Positions 23,596 through 32,476 of a stretch of DNA of 38,696 bases are shown here, piece by piece; position 1 is the stretch's first letter; every line of letters begins with the position of its first letter. The DNA is from Treponema sp. GTDB lineage: Bacteria > Spirochaetota > Spirochaetia > Treponematales > Breznakiellaceae. Made by a program: the position numbers and the translations under genes. Location: the NCBI GenBank assembly GCA_031258505.1, contig JAIRMT010000020.1, positions 1 through 38,696 on the forward strand. The letters are read 5' to 3'. Below the pieces are notes generated by a model that ran no database searches, was not told the DNA's origin, and was given only the letters and a program-made list of their open reading frames with translations.

Positions 23596-24873
23596 ATGAA
23601 TGATATGTCATACAGTCGCGGAGGAACCGGAACCCTCGTCAAGATAGCGTTCCGCAATATGTTCAGGAATATGCGGCGCACCATGTTTTGCGTCATATCA
23701 GTGGGCATCGCGGTGTTCTTTATCGTCTTTTATTCATCAATGATTGAGGGGCTGTTGAACAGCATGCACGAAGTGGTGCAGGTCTTTGAGTTAGGAGACG
23801 TGCGCGCTGTGTCCGCGCAGTACGAGGCGGAAAGCGAATACAGCCCTGTGCAGTACCCCGTCGCAGAGGGCAAGAGCCTTACCGCTGTAATAGAACAGGT
23901 TAAGGCCATACCCGGAGTCAGGGCAGTGTTCCCCCGCATAATGGCATACGCCACCTTGCAGGAAAGCGTGGTGAAGCACGCGAACCTCTGGGGCATAAAC
24001 ATGAACGAGGAGATTAAGGTAAATAACTTTAACCTCACCGACCGCACAGACGGCTTGGTACAAGGCCGTTACCCCGCGCTTGACAGCAACGAGTGCGCCA
24101 TCGGCCTCAAGTTCGCCGAAAAGACTGGACTTAAAATCGGCGATCGCCTTCCCTTGAAAACCATATCCGCACAGTTCTCTGACAAGATGTGGTCTCCGGT
24201 GATCACCGGCATCTTCCGCTTTGACTACGCCAAGATGGATGGCGAAGCCATCATCGCGGACTTCAGCCGCCTCCAGCGCCTTTTGGTACTGGAAGACGCA
24301 AGCCAACAGATCGTGGTCTACGCTGACAAGCCTGAAATGAGCGGGACCATTGCCCATGAGATGGAAAAGATATTCGGTCCCGACGATGTGGTCAGCCAGT
24401 GGAACGAGCAGTACTGGATCGTCATGATGAATATGTACCAGCCCCTGTTCTACGCAATCTACCTGATATTCCTCGTTGTCGCCTGTTTCCTGATTGTCAA
24501 TACCATTGCCATGATTATCCACGAGCGGATTAAGGAGATTGGCATGATGGGAAGCCTGGGCATGACTCGCGGTGAAATCGTGAAAGTGTTCTTCTTTGAG
24601 TCAGTCTTTCTGTCCATGCTAGGCGCCACTATCGGAGTGCTGGTCGGCGGGACTTTGACCGGAATCCTCCAGAACTACCCTATTCGCTGGACAGCCATTG
24701 CTGGAGAAAGCACCTTTGCCGAGCTGCCCTCAGCCAACGCCATATTCATGGACTTCAGTTGGCTCAACCTGCTGCAAAGCTGGTTCATGGGTGTAGTAGT
24801 AGCGTCTCTGTTTACCCTGTTTCCGTCGCTTAAAAGCGCGTTTGTCGAGCCAGTGGAGGCGCTTCGACGGTAG
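23596..24873 (+). CDS. FtsX-domain ABC permease (LolC/LolE-like), second
   Basis: A 425-residue protein with the same topology as the preceding one: TM1 about 27-50 (MFCVISVGIAVFFIVFYSS), periplasmic domain to about 285, and three C-terminal helices with IIHERIKEIGMMGSLGMTRG as the coupling segment. It is shorter in the periplasmic part, so the two permeases form an asymmetric pair as in LolCE. AAGGAG lies upstream of the ATG; the gap to the first permease is 48 bases. Confidence 0.88.
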   Translation: MNDMSYSRGGTGTLVKIAFRNMFRNMRRTMFCVISVGIAVFFIVFYSSMIEGLLNSMHEVVQVFELGDVRAVSAQYEAESEYSPVQYPVAEGKSLTAVIEQVKAIPGVRAVFPRIMAYATLQESVVKHANLWGINMNEEIKVNNFNLTDRTDGLVQGRYPALDSNECAIGLKFAEKTGLKIGDRLPLKTISAQFSDKMWSPVITGIFRFDYAKMDGEAIIADFSRLQRLLVLEDASQQIVVYADKPEMSGTIAHEMEKIFGPDDVVSQWNEQYWIVMMNMYQPLFYAIYLIFLVVACFLIVNTIAMIIHERIKEIGMMGSLGMTRGEIVKVFFFESVFLSMLGATIGVLVGGTLTGILQNYPIRWTAIAGESTFAELPSANAIFMDFSWLNLLQSWFMGVVVASLFTLFPSLKSAFVEPVEALRR

Positions 24874-24983
24874 ATAGAAAGTAGGGATACGGGAAATAGA
24901 AAGTAGGGGATGCGGGAAATAGAAAGTAGGGGATACGGTAGATAGAAAGTAGGGGATACGGGAAATAGAAAGTAGGGGATGCG
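24871..24983. repeat. 23-bp tandem array inside the lol-like operon
   Basis: About five units of the type ATAGAAAGTAGGGGATACGG follow directly from the stop codon of the second permease, spaced by 22-23 bases. They separate the permease from the LolA-like gene without an obvious terminator. Confidence 0.85.
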
Positions 24984-25021
24984 GCTTGCCGTATCACAAC
25001 AAAGCAAGGGTACGGCAAGCC
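24983..25021 (+). promoter_or_regulatory. Strong stem-loop before the LolA-like gene
   Basis: GGCTTGCCGTA (24983-24993) pairs perfectly with TACGGCAAGCC (25011-25021) across a 17-base loop. No T run follows; AAAGGAAAG and the LolA-like ATG come next. It may stabilise the 3' part of the transcript or tune the ratio of carrier to transporter. Confidence 0.7.
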
Positions 25022-25043
25022 GTACCCAATAAAGGAAAGAGTT

Positions 25044-25799
25044 ATGAAAAAGATTATAGCAGCGGTATTAGCGCTCGTTATGGCAGCGGGCATGGTTCTG
25101 GCGCAATCAGCGCCTTCGGCATCGCCAACAGCGATGGAGCTTCTGCGTCGTATTGACGACAACGAAATCTACGACACGATTCAGTATGAAGGCAGCATGA
25201 TAATCCAGTATCAGGGGCGCAGGTATGTAAAGACCATGCGAGCATGGGCGCGGGGAAACAGCGACAGCTTCATTGAGTTTACCAACCGTGAAGACCGCGG
25301 CACAAAGTACCTCAAGACCAATGGCCGACTCTATGTTTACTCGCCGGACACTGAGGAAGTGATGCTCATCAGCGGCCACATGCTGAAAGAGAGCATGATG
25401 GGGTCAGATATGTCTTATGAGGACACCATTGACAACGGCTCGCTGGAGAGCCGCTACACGCCGAGTATTACAGGTTCGGAGAACTGGAATGGGCGCGCCT
25501 GCTGGATACTGGAACTGACGGCAAAGAAGCGCGCGGAAAGTTATCCCAAGCAGAAGATGTGGATAGATAAGGCAAACGGCGATATGCTCCACTCCGAGCA
25601 ATACGCGCTTTCCGGCGCAAAGTTGAAGGAAGTAACAGTACTCAAGGTTCAGGAATTTGGCGGACGCCGTTTCCCGGTAGAAATCGAGATGCGCGATCTC
25701 CTCCGCCGCGACAGCAAGACCACCTTCACCATGAGTAACGTTATTCTGGATGCGCCCATCGCGGACTCGGTATTCAGCCAGCGGAACCTGAGCCGCTAG
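25044..25799 (+). CDS. LolA-like outer-membrane lipoprotein-sorting protein
   Basis: A 251-residue exported protein. The signal peptide (KKIIAAVLALVMAAGMVLAQ) is followed by a half-open beta-barrel pattern: YEGSMIIQYQGRRYVKTMRAW, RGTKYLKTNGRLYVYSPD, SYEDTIDNG, CWILELTAKK and KMWIDKANGDMLHSEQYAL. This is the LolA-like 'outer membrane lipoprotein-sorting' family that usually neighbours LolCDE-type or RND-type transporters. It would carry lipidated proteins or lipids across the periplasm after release by the upstream ABC transporter. AAAGGAAAG precedes the ATG. Confidence 0.9.
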   Translation: MKKIIAAVLALVMAAGMVLAQSAPSASPTAMELLRRIDDNEIYDTIQYEGSMIIQYQGRRYVKTMRAWARGNSDSFIEFTNREDRGTKYLKTNGRLYVYSPDTEEVMLISGHMLKESMMGSDMSYEDTIDNGSLESRYTPSITGSENWNGRACWILELTAKKRAESYPKQKMWIDKANGDMLHSEQYALSGAKLKEVTVLKVQEFGGRRFPVEIEMRDLLRRDSKTTFTMSNVILDAPIADSVFSQRNLSR

Positions 25800-25830
25800 T
25801 GCGCGTTATGTATGAATGCGCCCCGCCGCA

Positions 25831-26374
25831 AGGATTAGGGTGTCCAATCCTAGAGGATTAGGGTGCGCAATCCTATAAGGATTAGAGTGCGCAATCCTAT
25901 AAGGATTAGGTGTTAGTTCCTAGAGGAACTAGGTGTTAGTTCCTAGAGGAACTAGGTGTTAGTTCCTAGAGGAACTAGAGGTTAGTTCCTAGAGGAACTA
26001 GAGGTTAGTTCCTAGAGGAACTAGGTGTTAGTTCCCATAAGGAACTAGAGGTTAGTTCCCATAAGGAACTAGGTGTTAGTTCCCATAAGGAACTAGAGGT
26101 TAGTTCCCATAAGGAACTAGGTGTTAGTTCCTAGAGGAACTAGAGGTTAGTTCCCATAAGGAACTAGGTGTTAGTTCCTAGAGGAACTAGGTGTTAGTTC
26201 CTAGAGGAACTAGGTGTTAGTTCCTAGAGGAACTAGACGTTAGTTCCTTATAGAAACTAGGTGTTAGTTCCCATAAGGAACTAGGCGTTAGTTCCTATAA
26301 GAAACTAGGTGTTAGTTCCCATAAGGAACTAGGTGTTAGTTCCTATAAGGAACTAGGTGTTAGTTCCTAGAGGA
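25831..26374. repeat. Array of about 20 tandem hairpins, 23-24 bp period
   Basis: Three units with arms AGGATT/AATCCT lead into about 20 units in which AGTTCC and GGAACT flank TAGA, CATAA or TATAA loops, joined by AGGTGTT or AGAGGTT. Period is 23 or 24 depending on the loop. Base changes are mostly in loops and linkers; arms are nearly invariant, and the TATAG unit near 26245 has a one-base arm change. The array lies in the gap between the convergent LolA-like and AGCS genes. Confidence 0.93.
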
Positions 26375-26383
26375 TGACGCGCT

Positions 26384-26429
26384 AACACAGACGGCGCTGA
26401 CAACGTCGTCCGTGTTATATGCTATTTTT
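26384..26429 (+). terminator. Terminator after the hairpin array
   Basis: AACAC-A-GACG (26384-26393) pairs with CGTC-C-GTGTT (26407-26416), followed by ATATGCTATTTTTT. It ends transcripts coming from the lol-like operon and overlaps the end of the convergent AGCS gene. Confidence 0.65.
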
Positions 26430-27795
26430 TAATATCTTTGAGGTAGTACTGATCGCTTGAGAAAAACTCTTTGGTAAGTTTTGCCACAAGAGGGCTTAAA
26501 ACCAATATCGTGATCAGATTGGGCAGGATTATCAGCGCATTGGCAAGGTCAAGCACGGCGAGAATCGCCTCTACTCCGAAAAAAGCGCCCAGCATGACGC
26601 TAAGCGTATAGATGACGCGGGTATATTTTGAAATCCCTGTATTGAAGAAAAATTCCACCAACTTTTCGCCGTACCAGATGACGGCGATAATGCTTGACAG
26701 GGCAAAGAGGAAGAGGGAGATGGTAACAATATAAGCGCCTGCATTGCCCAGCACTTTTTGGAACGCGGCTGCGGACATGGTAAACGCCATATCCGCGCCG
26801 ATCTCTTTCCATACACCGCTTGACAACACTACCAGACCGGACATGGTACAGACAAGACCATCAACCAAAACCTCAAAAACGCCCCAGAATCCCTGACGCA
26901 CCGGGTGGTCGGTAATGGCCGCTGCGTGGGCCATGGGAGCGGAGCCCATGCCCGCTTCGCAGGAATAGGTCGCGCGGGCAAGACCCATGCGGATAGCCAT
27001 AGACGCCCCAGCACCCATAAAAGCTCCGGCAGCTGCGGTTCCGGTAAAAGCTGACTTGCATACCAAGATCAGGGAGGGAATGATATTGTCCGCATAGGAA
27101 AATAGTACGACCAGAGAGCCTATAAAATACAGCACGAACATGATTGGCACCATCTTGTCAGCAGTTTTAGCCACGCGGATAAGCCCGCCTAACACCACAG
27201 CGCCGACCAGCACCATCAATATTGCGCCAGCAAGGTACTTGTTGATACCCATAGTTTCAGCGTTCTGAATCAGAGAGATGGATTGAGTAGCTATGGACGG
27301 CAGGTAGTATACCATAGCGACGAACGCTCCGGCGCGAGCCATGGCCTTGCCAACAGACTTTATGGGAAACCCCTTGGTCATGTAATAACCGGGTCCGCCT
27401 ATATAGTGTCCGTCCGCGTTTTTTTGCCGAAAGTGAACGCCCAGCACAACCTCAGTGAATTTAGTAGCGCCCCCTAACAGAAAAATCACCCACATCCAGA
27501 AGAGCGCTCCAGGACCACCGAAAGCAACAGCCGCCGACACTCCGACGATATTTGAAGCGCCGATAGTGGAAGCCATAGCTGTAGCAGCCGCCTGAAAGGG
27601 GCTTACCGTGCCTTCTCCCTTGCCTTTGTCAAAGATTCTGCCAAAGGTCTGTTTGATGATGTAGGGCAGATGCCGGATCTGAAAGAATTTGAGCCTGATG
27701 CTAAGGTAGATTCCCCCGCCCACCAGTCCAACCAAGAAGAGGAAATTCCAAAAAAAGCCTGAAATAGCCCCCACAACCGTAAAAAAGCTCTCCAT
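26422..27795 (-). CDS. Sodium:alanine symporter family (AGCS) transporter
   Basis: A 457-residue membrane protein with about ten or eleven helices and the AGCS signature in SNIVGVSAAVAFGGPGALFW plus MWVIFLLGGATKFTEVVLG. The following GPGYYMTKG loop is also typical. It imports alanine, glycine or related amino acids with sodium. The start was set at 27795, where AAGGAG lies 10 bases upstream; an upstream in-frame extension lacks a ribosome site. It follows the M20 amidohydrolase gene on the same strand by about 90 bases, so a transported acyl-amino acid or its product is plausible. Confidence 0.93.
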   Translation of the reverse strand: MESFFTVVGAISGFFWNFLFLVGLVGGGIYLSIRLKFFQIRHLPYIIKQTFGRIFDKGKGEGTVSPFQAAATAMASTIGASNIVGVSAAVAFGGPGALFWMWVIFLLGGATKFTEVVLGVHFRQKNADGHYIGGPGYYMTKGFPIKSVGKAMARAGAFVAMVYYLPSIATQSISLIQNAETMGINKYLAGAILMVLVGAVVLGGLIRVAKTADKMVPIMFVLYFIGSLVVLFSYADNIIPSLILVCKSAFTGTAAAGAFMGAGASMAIRMGLARATYSCEAGMGSAPMAHAAAITDHPVRQGFWGVFEVLVDGLVCTMSGLVVLSSGVWKEIGADMAFTMSAAAFQKVLGNAGAYIVTISLFLFALSSIIAVIWYGEKLVEFFFNTGISKYTRVIYTLSVMLGAFFGVEAILAVLDLANALIILPNLITILVLSPLVAKLTKEFFSSDQYYLKDIKK

Positions 27796-27886
27796 AATAG
27801 CACACTCCTTAGAAGATTTACCCATAGCGCCATAACAGAGCTGCCGCAGCGCCATCGGCTAATATAATGAGGGCGTAAGCCCTTAT

Positions 27887-29002
27887 TCACTCATCAAGCA
27901 AAGCCCGAAAGAAATCCACCACCGCAGGTATAATCGCATCGTTAAAATCGAATTGAGGTGTGTGAATGGGAGCCCTATCCAACCCGAGTCCCACTCCGCA
28001 CATAGCTCCCTTTATCCGCTTGGTAAACCATGCGAAGTCTTCAGACCCCCGAATAGGTACGTTCGCTTCAAGCACGTCAAGCCCTAGCTTCTTCGCGGCG
28101 TGGCGCATCTTGTCCGCGCTTTCTTTGTGATTGAACGTCGCGGGAACATTGTCCCGGAATGAAAAAGTGTATTTCAACCCGTATTTGCCGGCTTCTTCCC
28201 TGGCCTTGCACTCGATCCTCTGCCGCAGTTCATCAAGCTCTTCATCAAATTGACTGCGAATGGTCAGCATCAGGCGCCCCTCGCTGGCGGACATACCGAA
28301 CGCTTCCCTCCCCGCGTTTATCCCGATGATCGTACACAGCACAAGCCCCTTGTACAGGGACGGATCGGTCAACTCAGGGATGCTTTGTATAAGCTCCGCA
28401 ATGGCAAAACACGGGTTGCGTCCATCCTCCGGCTGGCTTGCGTGCGAGGGAACTCCTTCAAAATTGATGATCATGCCCACTGAACCGCAGCAAACCACGC
28501 CGTCTATCATAATGATGACATTTTCAGGCACACCCGGCACGTTGTGGTAGGCGAATATTTCAGAAATGCCCGCTTCATCCATCAGGGGAGCGCACTCCAA
28601 CGCCCCTTTAACCGTTTCTTCAGCATGTTGAAACACAAAGTAGACGTTTTTATCCGCGCCGTACTTGTCCACTTCCAAAGCAAGCCCGATCAAACACGCA
28701 CTATGTCCGTCATGCCCGCATTTATGGGACACGCCGGGAAACCATGAGCCATAGGGCAGATCAATAGTCTCGTCTATGGGAAGCGCATCAAAATCTGCGC
28801 GGAAAGCTGCGTTGGGTTTGCCTTCACCCGCGCGGTACAGGGCGTAGAACCAGCGCCCCTTGTCCACGATCTCAAGCGATGTGCGCTCTTTCAAAAACTC
28901 TATCAAATGCCCCTTGGTCCACACCTCGTGTCCAGACAACTCCGGATGCTGATGCAATTCATGACGCAATGTTACCGCTAAGTCCAAATGCTCTTTATCC
29001 AT
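27887..29002 (-). CDS. M20D-type metal-dependent amidohydrolase
   Basis: The 371-residue protein has the M20 fold: LRHELHQHPELSGHE at the N-terminus, FRADFDALPIDE, HKCGHDGHSACLIGLAL with the Cys/His metal ligands, FVFQHAEETVKGALE with the catalytic Glu-Glu, the AYHNVPG histidine and GSEDFAWF near the end. Relatives cleave N-acyl amino acids, IAA-amino acids or aminobenzoyl-glutamate. AAGGGGAG precedes the chosen ATG. With the AGCS symporter downstream it forms a two-gene amino-acid salvage unit. The promoter region in front is duplicated. Confidence 0.92.
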   Translation of the reverse strand: MDKEHLDLAVTLRHELHQHPELSGHEVWTKGHLIEFLKERTSLEIVDKGRWFYALYRAGEGKPNAAFRADFDALPIDETIDLPYGSWFPGVSHKCGHDGHSACLIGLALEVDKYGADKNVYFVFQHAEETVKGALECAPLMDEAGISEIFAYHNVPGVPENVIIMIDGVVCCGSVGMIINFEGVPSHASQPEDGRNPCFAIAELIQSIPELTDPSLYKGLVLCTIIGINAGREAFGMSASEGRLMLTIRSQFDEELDELRQRIECKAREEAGKYGLKYTFSFRDNVPATFNHKESADKMRHAAKKLGLDVLEANVPIRGSEDFAWFTKRIKGAMCGVGLGLDRAPIHTPQFDFNDAIIPAVVDFFRALLDE

Positions 29003-29018
29003 GTTGCTCCCCCTTTGA

Positions 29019-29130
29019 ATGATATGCAAACTTACTGTATATATATTCCATATAAATTACAAGATCGCATTTATTTTTGGATGATATACAAACTTACTGT
29101 ATATATATTCCATATAAATTACAAGATCGC
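29019..29130 (-). promoter_or_regulatory. Tandem duplicated promoter segment, 50 bp twice
   Basis: A 50-base segment at 29019-29068 recurs at 29081-29130 with one difference (29026 versus 29088) and a period of 62. On the minus strand each copy holds TTGTAA, a 17-base AT-rich spacer and TACAGT (29124-29119 and 29101-29096 in the distal copy). Both copies point at the amidohydrolase gene. Confidence 0.7.
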
Positions 29131-29288
29131 GTTTGCGAAGGAGAACAGATTGTACTAATGTGGGTCAGAGGTTTTACGGAGGGTTCAAAAGAGGTTGCTC
29201 CAAGTCCCAGTGTAAAATGTCAGCTATACCACGCGCTATCACGGTACTGCGGGCGGGATTGTACATCCGCCTAAGCTGGTATTCACGC

Positions 29289-31967
29289 TTAAATTCCTTT
29301 AACAAAGCGTGGATTGATCACTAAAAGCAGCGCTGGTATAACCGTGAGGCTGATAAGCGCGCTCGTGAACATCGTCAGGGCGATAAGCAGCCCAAAATCA
29401 GAAAGGATCACAAACTGGGAAAGGGCCAGCACCGCGAAACCCGCACCCACAGAAACCGCGTTGATGATGATCGCTTTGCCTGATACCGCGAAGGCAAGGC
29501 GCAGAAAGCCGCCGCCGCCGCCCAAAGCCCGGTACTCCCGCTTATATGCGTCAATAAAGTGAATCGTGTAATCAATCCCAATGCCCACCGAGACACTCGC
29601 CACCAGCGACGTTCCCAGATTCAACTTTATCCCCAGAAAGCCCATCACTGCAAAGTTCACCAGAATCGAAATGAGCAGCGGCAGGCTCCCTATCAGACCT
29701 GCAATCAACGACTTGTTGGAAACAGCTATGATGATGAACACCATCACCACCGAGACCGCCACTGATATGATCTGAGACTGAACCACAAGGCCGCTTAAGG
29801 CGCTTTCCACCAGAGCTGGCCCGCCTATGCTCACCTTCACTGTCTTGGGAAACTTCGCGTCAATATACGACCGAATCCGCGCTATAACCGCCTTCGTGTC
29901 CGCATCACCAGTAGTCCGCAGTTGTATGGTTGTTTTGATTGCCGTTGGCTCCAGCGGATGGTTGGCATAATCGCTGATATTGCCCGAAAGCAGCACCAGG
30001 TAATTGGACACAAGCATCGACAGTTCCACGCTGTCCGTTTTGCCGTAGCGCACCGCATCCGCAGGTATCTCGTAGTAGGCCGCGCCCTCGTAGTTCACGA
30101 GTTTCTTCACCTCCCACACCAAATCCGCTGCACTCATCTCAGGTGAAGCCACTGCCTTGTCAAGCAAAGCAAGATCAACAGAAAAATCTGGAGAGGAGAT
30201 CGCCAACTTCGTTGGCTCATCTTCCCCCGCGCCCCCACCTTCACTCCAAAAATCAAACCCATTGTCTGTTTCCTCTTCGCCAAAGCCAAAACCAAAGCCG
30301 TCAGTTTCTGTATCATCACCAAAGCCAAACCCGCTGTCTGTTTCCTCTTCGCTAAAACCAAAGCCAAAACCAGCGGCACTACTACTCTGTGATACTACAG
30401 GCGCAAGACCTTCAGGCGACTCATCGGCGTTAAACACCTGGTTTGTCCGTTTCACCATATCGGTAAAGCCAATGATCTTACCCACATTCGGGATATGCTC
30501 CTCAAGATATGCCTTCATACCATCAAGCGCGCTCAAGACTTCGGGCATAAGCAGTGTCGTCGAATCCTCCGCCTCAACCACCACATTCACCACTTTGGTT
30601 CCACCAAACTTCTCGCGGATAAAAACATCAGACCGCCTGACATCGGTACTTGGCTTGAAATACTCAACGAACACATTATCAATAATCAGCTTTGATACGC
30701 CGTAGAGGGAGAACGCTGTTACGATACCGGTAAAAACCAGCACAAAGCGTTTTTTCCGCACCACACTCAAAAAGCTATCTGCTATAGCCTCACTCAAGGG
30801 ATCGCTTACATCCTCGTTCTTTCGCGCCTTGGTCATTTGCTTTGGACCGCGAATGATGAGCAGCGCGGGTATCAGCGTGATAGCCACTACAAAACTAGCG
30901 ATAACGCCAAAGCTGGCAAAATAACCAAACTCCCGGATAGGAGCCACTGCCGTGAAACAGAACGAAAAGAAACCGGCAAAGGTCGTGAGCGCGGCAAGCA
31001 TGACCGGTTTACCAATCTTCTGTAAAAGCGTAAAGACCAGCTCGCGGTGTTCTGTATCCGAAAGTTCTTTTCCTCGCGCGCTTAAATCTCCCATATAGTG
31101 CGTAACAACATGGATGCCGTACGCGCTCCCCACTGCCACGAGGATCACGGGAAGCACTGTTGAAAGTATCGAAAGTTTGACGCCAAACAGCGGCATAGCG
31201 CCGATAGACCAAATGACTGCCACTATCACCGTGATAAGGGGCAGAACCAGCGCCGTAAAGTTGCGAAACGACAGGAACAGTATCACTAACACCACGATCA
31301 CCACCAACGGAATAAGGTACTGAAGGTCTGTCTTAATTGATTCATTTATCTCGGAACTGATTACCGGAAGCCCCGCCGTATACACCATTGCCATTCCGTC
31401 AAACATTTCCCTAGCTGTATCGCGTACCGTATAAAAAACATCCTGCGCTTCCTGACTTCCCGCTTCTTCACTGTTGATCTCCAGTGGGACGAGTACCTGC
31501 GTTGCGGTAAAATCATCAGAAATCAGGGCGCGTTTATATATATCCCATGAAAGCAGTTTCCTGCGCAGCTCCATGATTTCCTCCGGCGTTCCCGCAAAGT
31601 CATCAGGGACAAGATTTTCTACCGTGATGGTCTCGCCGTCTGCGGTGATGTAATCCGTTGTCATAAGGGAATTGATCGTACCGGTAGTTTCGATTTCATC
31701 TATACGTCCGACATATTCTCTGAGTCGCTCAAGAAACTCCGGCTCAAACACAGTTCCATACTCGCGCTCAAGTCCCACGATGATGGCAAGGGAACTTCCG
31801 AAGGTGTCATCGATCTCCGCCGAAACAAGACGCGCAGGATCGGCCTCTGGCACAAAGCGGTAGTTGTTGTTATCCAGTTCCGCCCTCGGCAGCTGTGCGG
31901 CGAAAAACACGGTGATGGCCGTTACGACAGCCACTATTGCCCAAGGATACTTAAAAAATCTTTGCAT
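29289..31967 (-). CDS. MMPL/RND-superfamily exporter with Gly-Phe/acidic insert
   Basis: This 892-residue protein has the duplicated RND layout: TM1 (about 7-25), a periplasmic domain, five or six helices with VGSAYGIHVVTHYMGDL, a second single helix (about 415-435), a second periplasmic domain, and a final helix bundle with SVGIGIDYTIHFIDAYKREY. It resembles HpnN/Patched-type single-component exporters of lipids or hydrophobic compounds. AAAGGGG lies before the ATG. In the second periplasmic domain (about 530-585) it carries repeats of GFGFGF with acidic EEETD spacers, an odd low-complexity insert. Possible cargo is lipid, fitting an envelope role. No partner adaptor gene is adjacent. Confidence 0.88.
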   Translation of the reverse strand: MQRFFKYPWAIVAVVTAITVFFAAQLPRAELDNNNYRFVPEADPARLVSAEIDDTFGSSLAIIVGLEREYGTVFEPEFLERLREYVGRIDEIETTGTINSLMTTDYITADGETITVENLVPDDFAGTPEEIMELRRKLLSWDIYKRALISDDFTATQVLVPLEINSEEAGSQEAQDVFYTVRDTAREMFDGMAMVYTAGLPVISSEINESIKTDLQYLIPLVVIVVLVILFLSFRNFTALVLPLITVIVAVIWSIGAMPLFGVKLSILSTVLPVILVAVGSAYGIHVVTHYMGDLSARGKELSDTEHRELVFTLLQKIGKPVMLAALTTFAGFFSFCFTAVAPIREFGYFASFGVIASFVVAITLIPALLIIRGPKQMTKARKNEDVSDPLSEAIADSFLSVVRKKRFVLVFTGIVTAFSLYGVSKLIIDNVFVEYFKPSTDVRRSDVFIREKFGGTKVVNVVVEAEDSTTLLMPEVLSALDGMKAYLEEHIPNVGKIIGFTDMVKRTNQVFNADESPEGLAPVVSQSSSAAGFGFGFSEEETDSGFGFGDDTETDGFGFGFGEEETDNGFDFWSEGGGAGEDEPTKLAISSPDFSVDLALLDKAVASPEMSAADLVWEVKKLVNYEGAAYYEIPADAVRYGKTDSVELSMLVSNYLVLLSGNISDYANHPLEPTAIKTTIQLRTTGDADTKAVIARIRSYIDAKFPKTVKVSIGGPALVESALSGLVVQSQIISVAVSVVMVFIIIAVSNKSLIAGLIGSLPLLISILVNFAVMGFLGIKLNLGTSLVASVSVGIGIDYTIHFIDAYKREYRALGGGGGFLRLAFAVSGKAIIINAVSVGAGFAVLALSQFVILSDFGLLIALTMFTSALISLTVIPALLLVINPRFVKGI

Positions 31968-32215
31968 AAAATAACCCCTTTCTCCCTATCACTATAGGAA
32001 GTATATTTACGATGGTAATGAAAAGCAACTCTTCGCTATGCCTAATAATTTTCTAGCCGAACAGGATTGCCTAAGAACCAAGATTCAGCCGAAATCAGCC
32101 ACAATAACCTGTTCCGCCTCCTAACAAGAGCCTGTTTCACCGCAGCCCTTTTCCCGGTTTATCCGCAAGAGCCTTCCCAGCGCCTCGTTCAGTAGTGTCG
32201 AAGCGGAAGAACTAA

Positions 32216-32329
32216 GCGGACTATCTTCTGAACTAAGCCCACTATCTTCTGAACTAAGCGCGCTATCTTCTGAAGTAAGCGCGCTATCTTCTGAGATAAG
32301 GCGACTATCTTCTGAAGTAAGCGCGCTAC
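32216..32329. repeat. 21-bp tandem array, about 5 units
   Basis: Units of the type GCGCGCTATCTTCTGAAGTAA start at 32216, 32237, 32258, 32279 and 32300, exactly 21 apart, followed by a partial unit. Each contains the small palindrome CTTCTGAAG or a variant. The surrounding 31968-32476 otherwise shows no recognisable gene. Confidence 0.88.
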
Positions 32330-32476
32330 AAAATGAGGGTAAGCGTAACACTATCGCTCAAAATGGCTATGCTTATGAAGACATACTATTCTTGGAATAC
32401 CTGTCTTGAAGGATATGAACTATGACATCTTCCTATCTATCAGCTTTTATCCTTTAATAACTTGGAATAAAGTATC

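Noticed and set aside
25044..25400. Antisense ORF over the LolA-like gene (90 codons)
   Set aside because: Shadow frame; the plus frame has a signal peptide, ribosome site and family motifs.
25831..26374. CRISPR array
   Set aside because: Units are palindromic hairpins with no variable spacers of usual length, and no cas genes are present.
32121..32351. Minus-strand ORF with SEDSALT heptads
   Set aside because: It arises from the 32216-32329 array; GTG start without a ribosome site. The non-repeat tail STLLNEALGRLLRI is too short to call.
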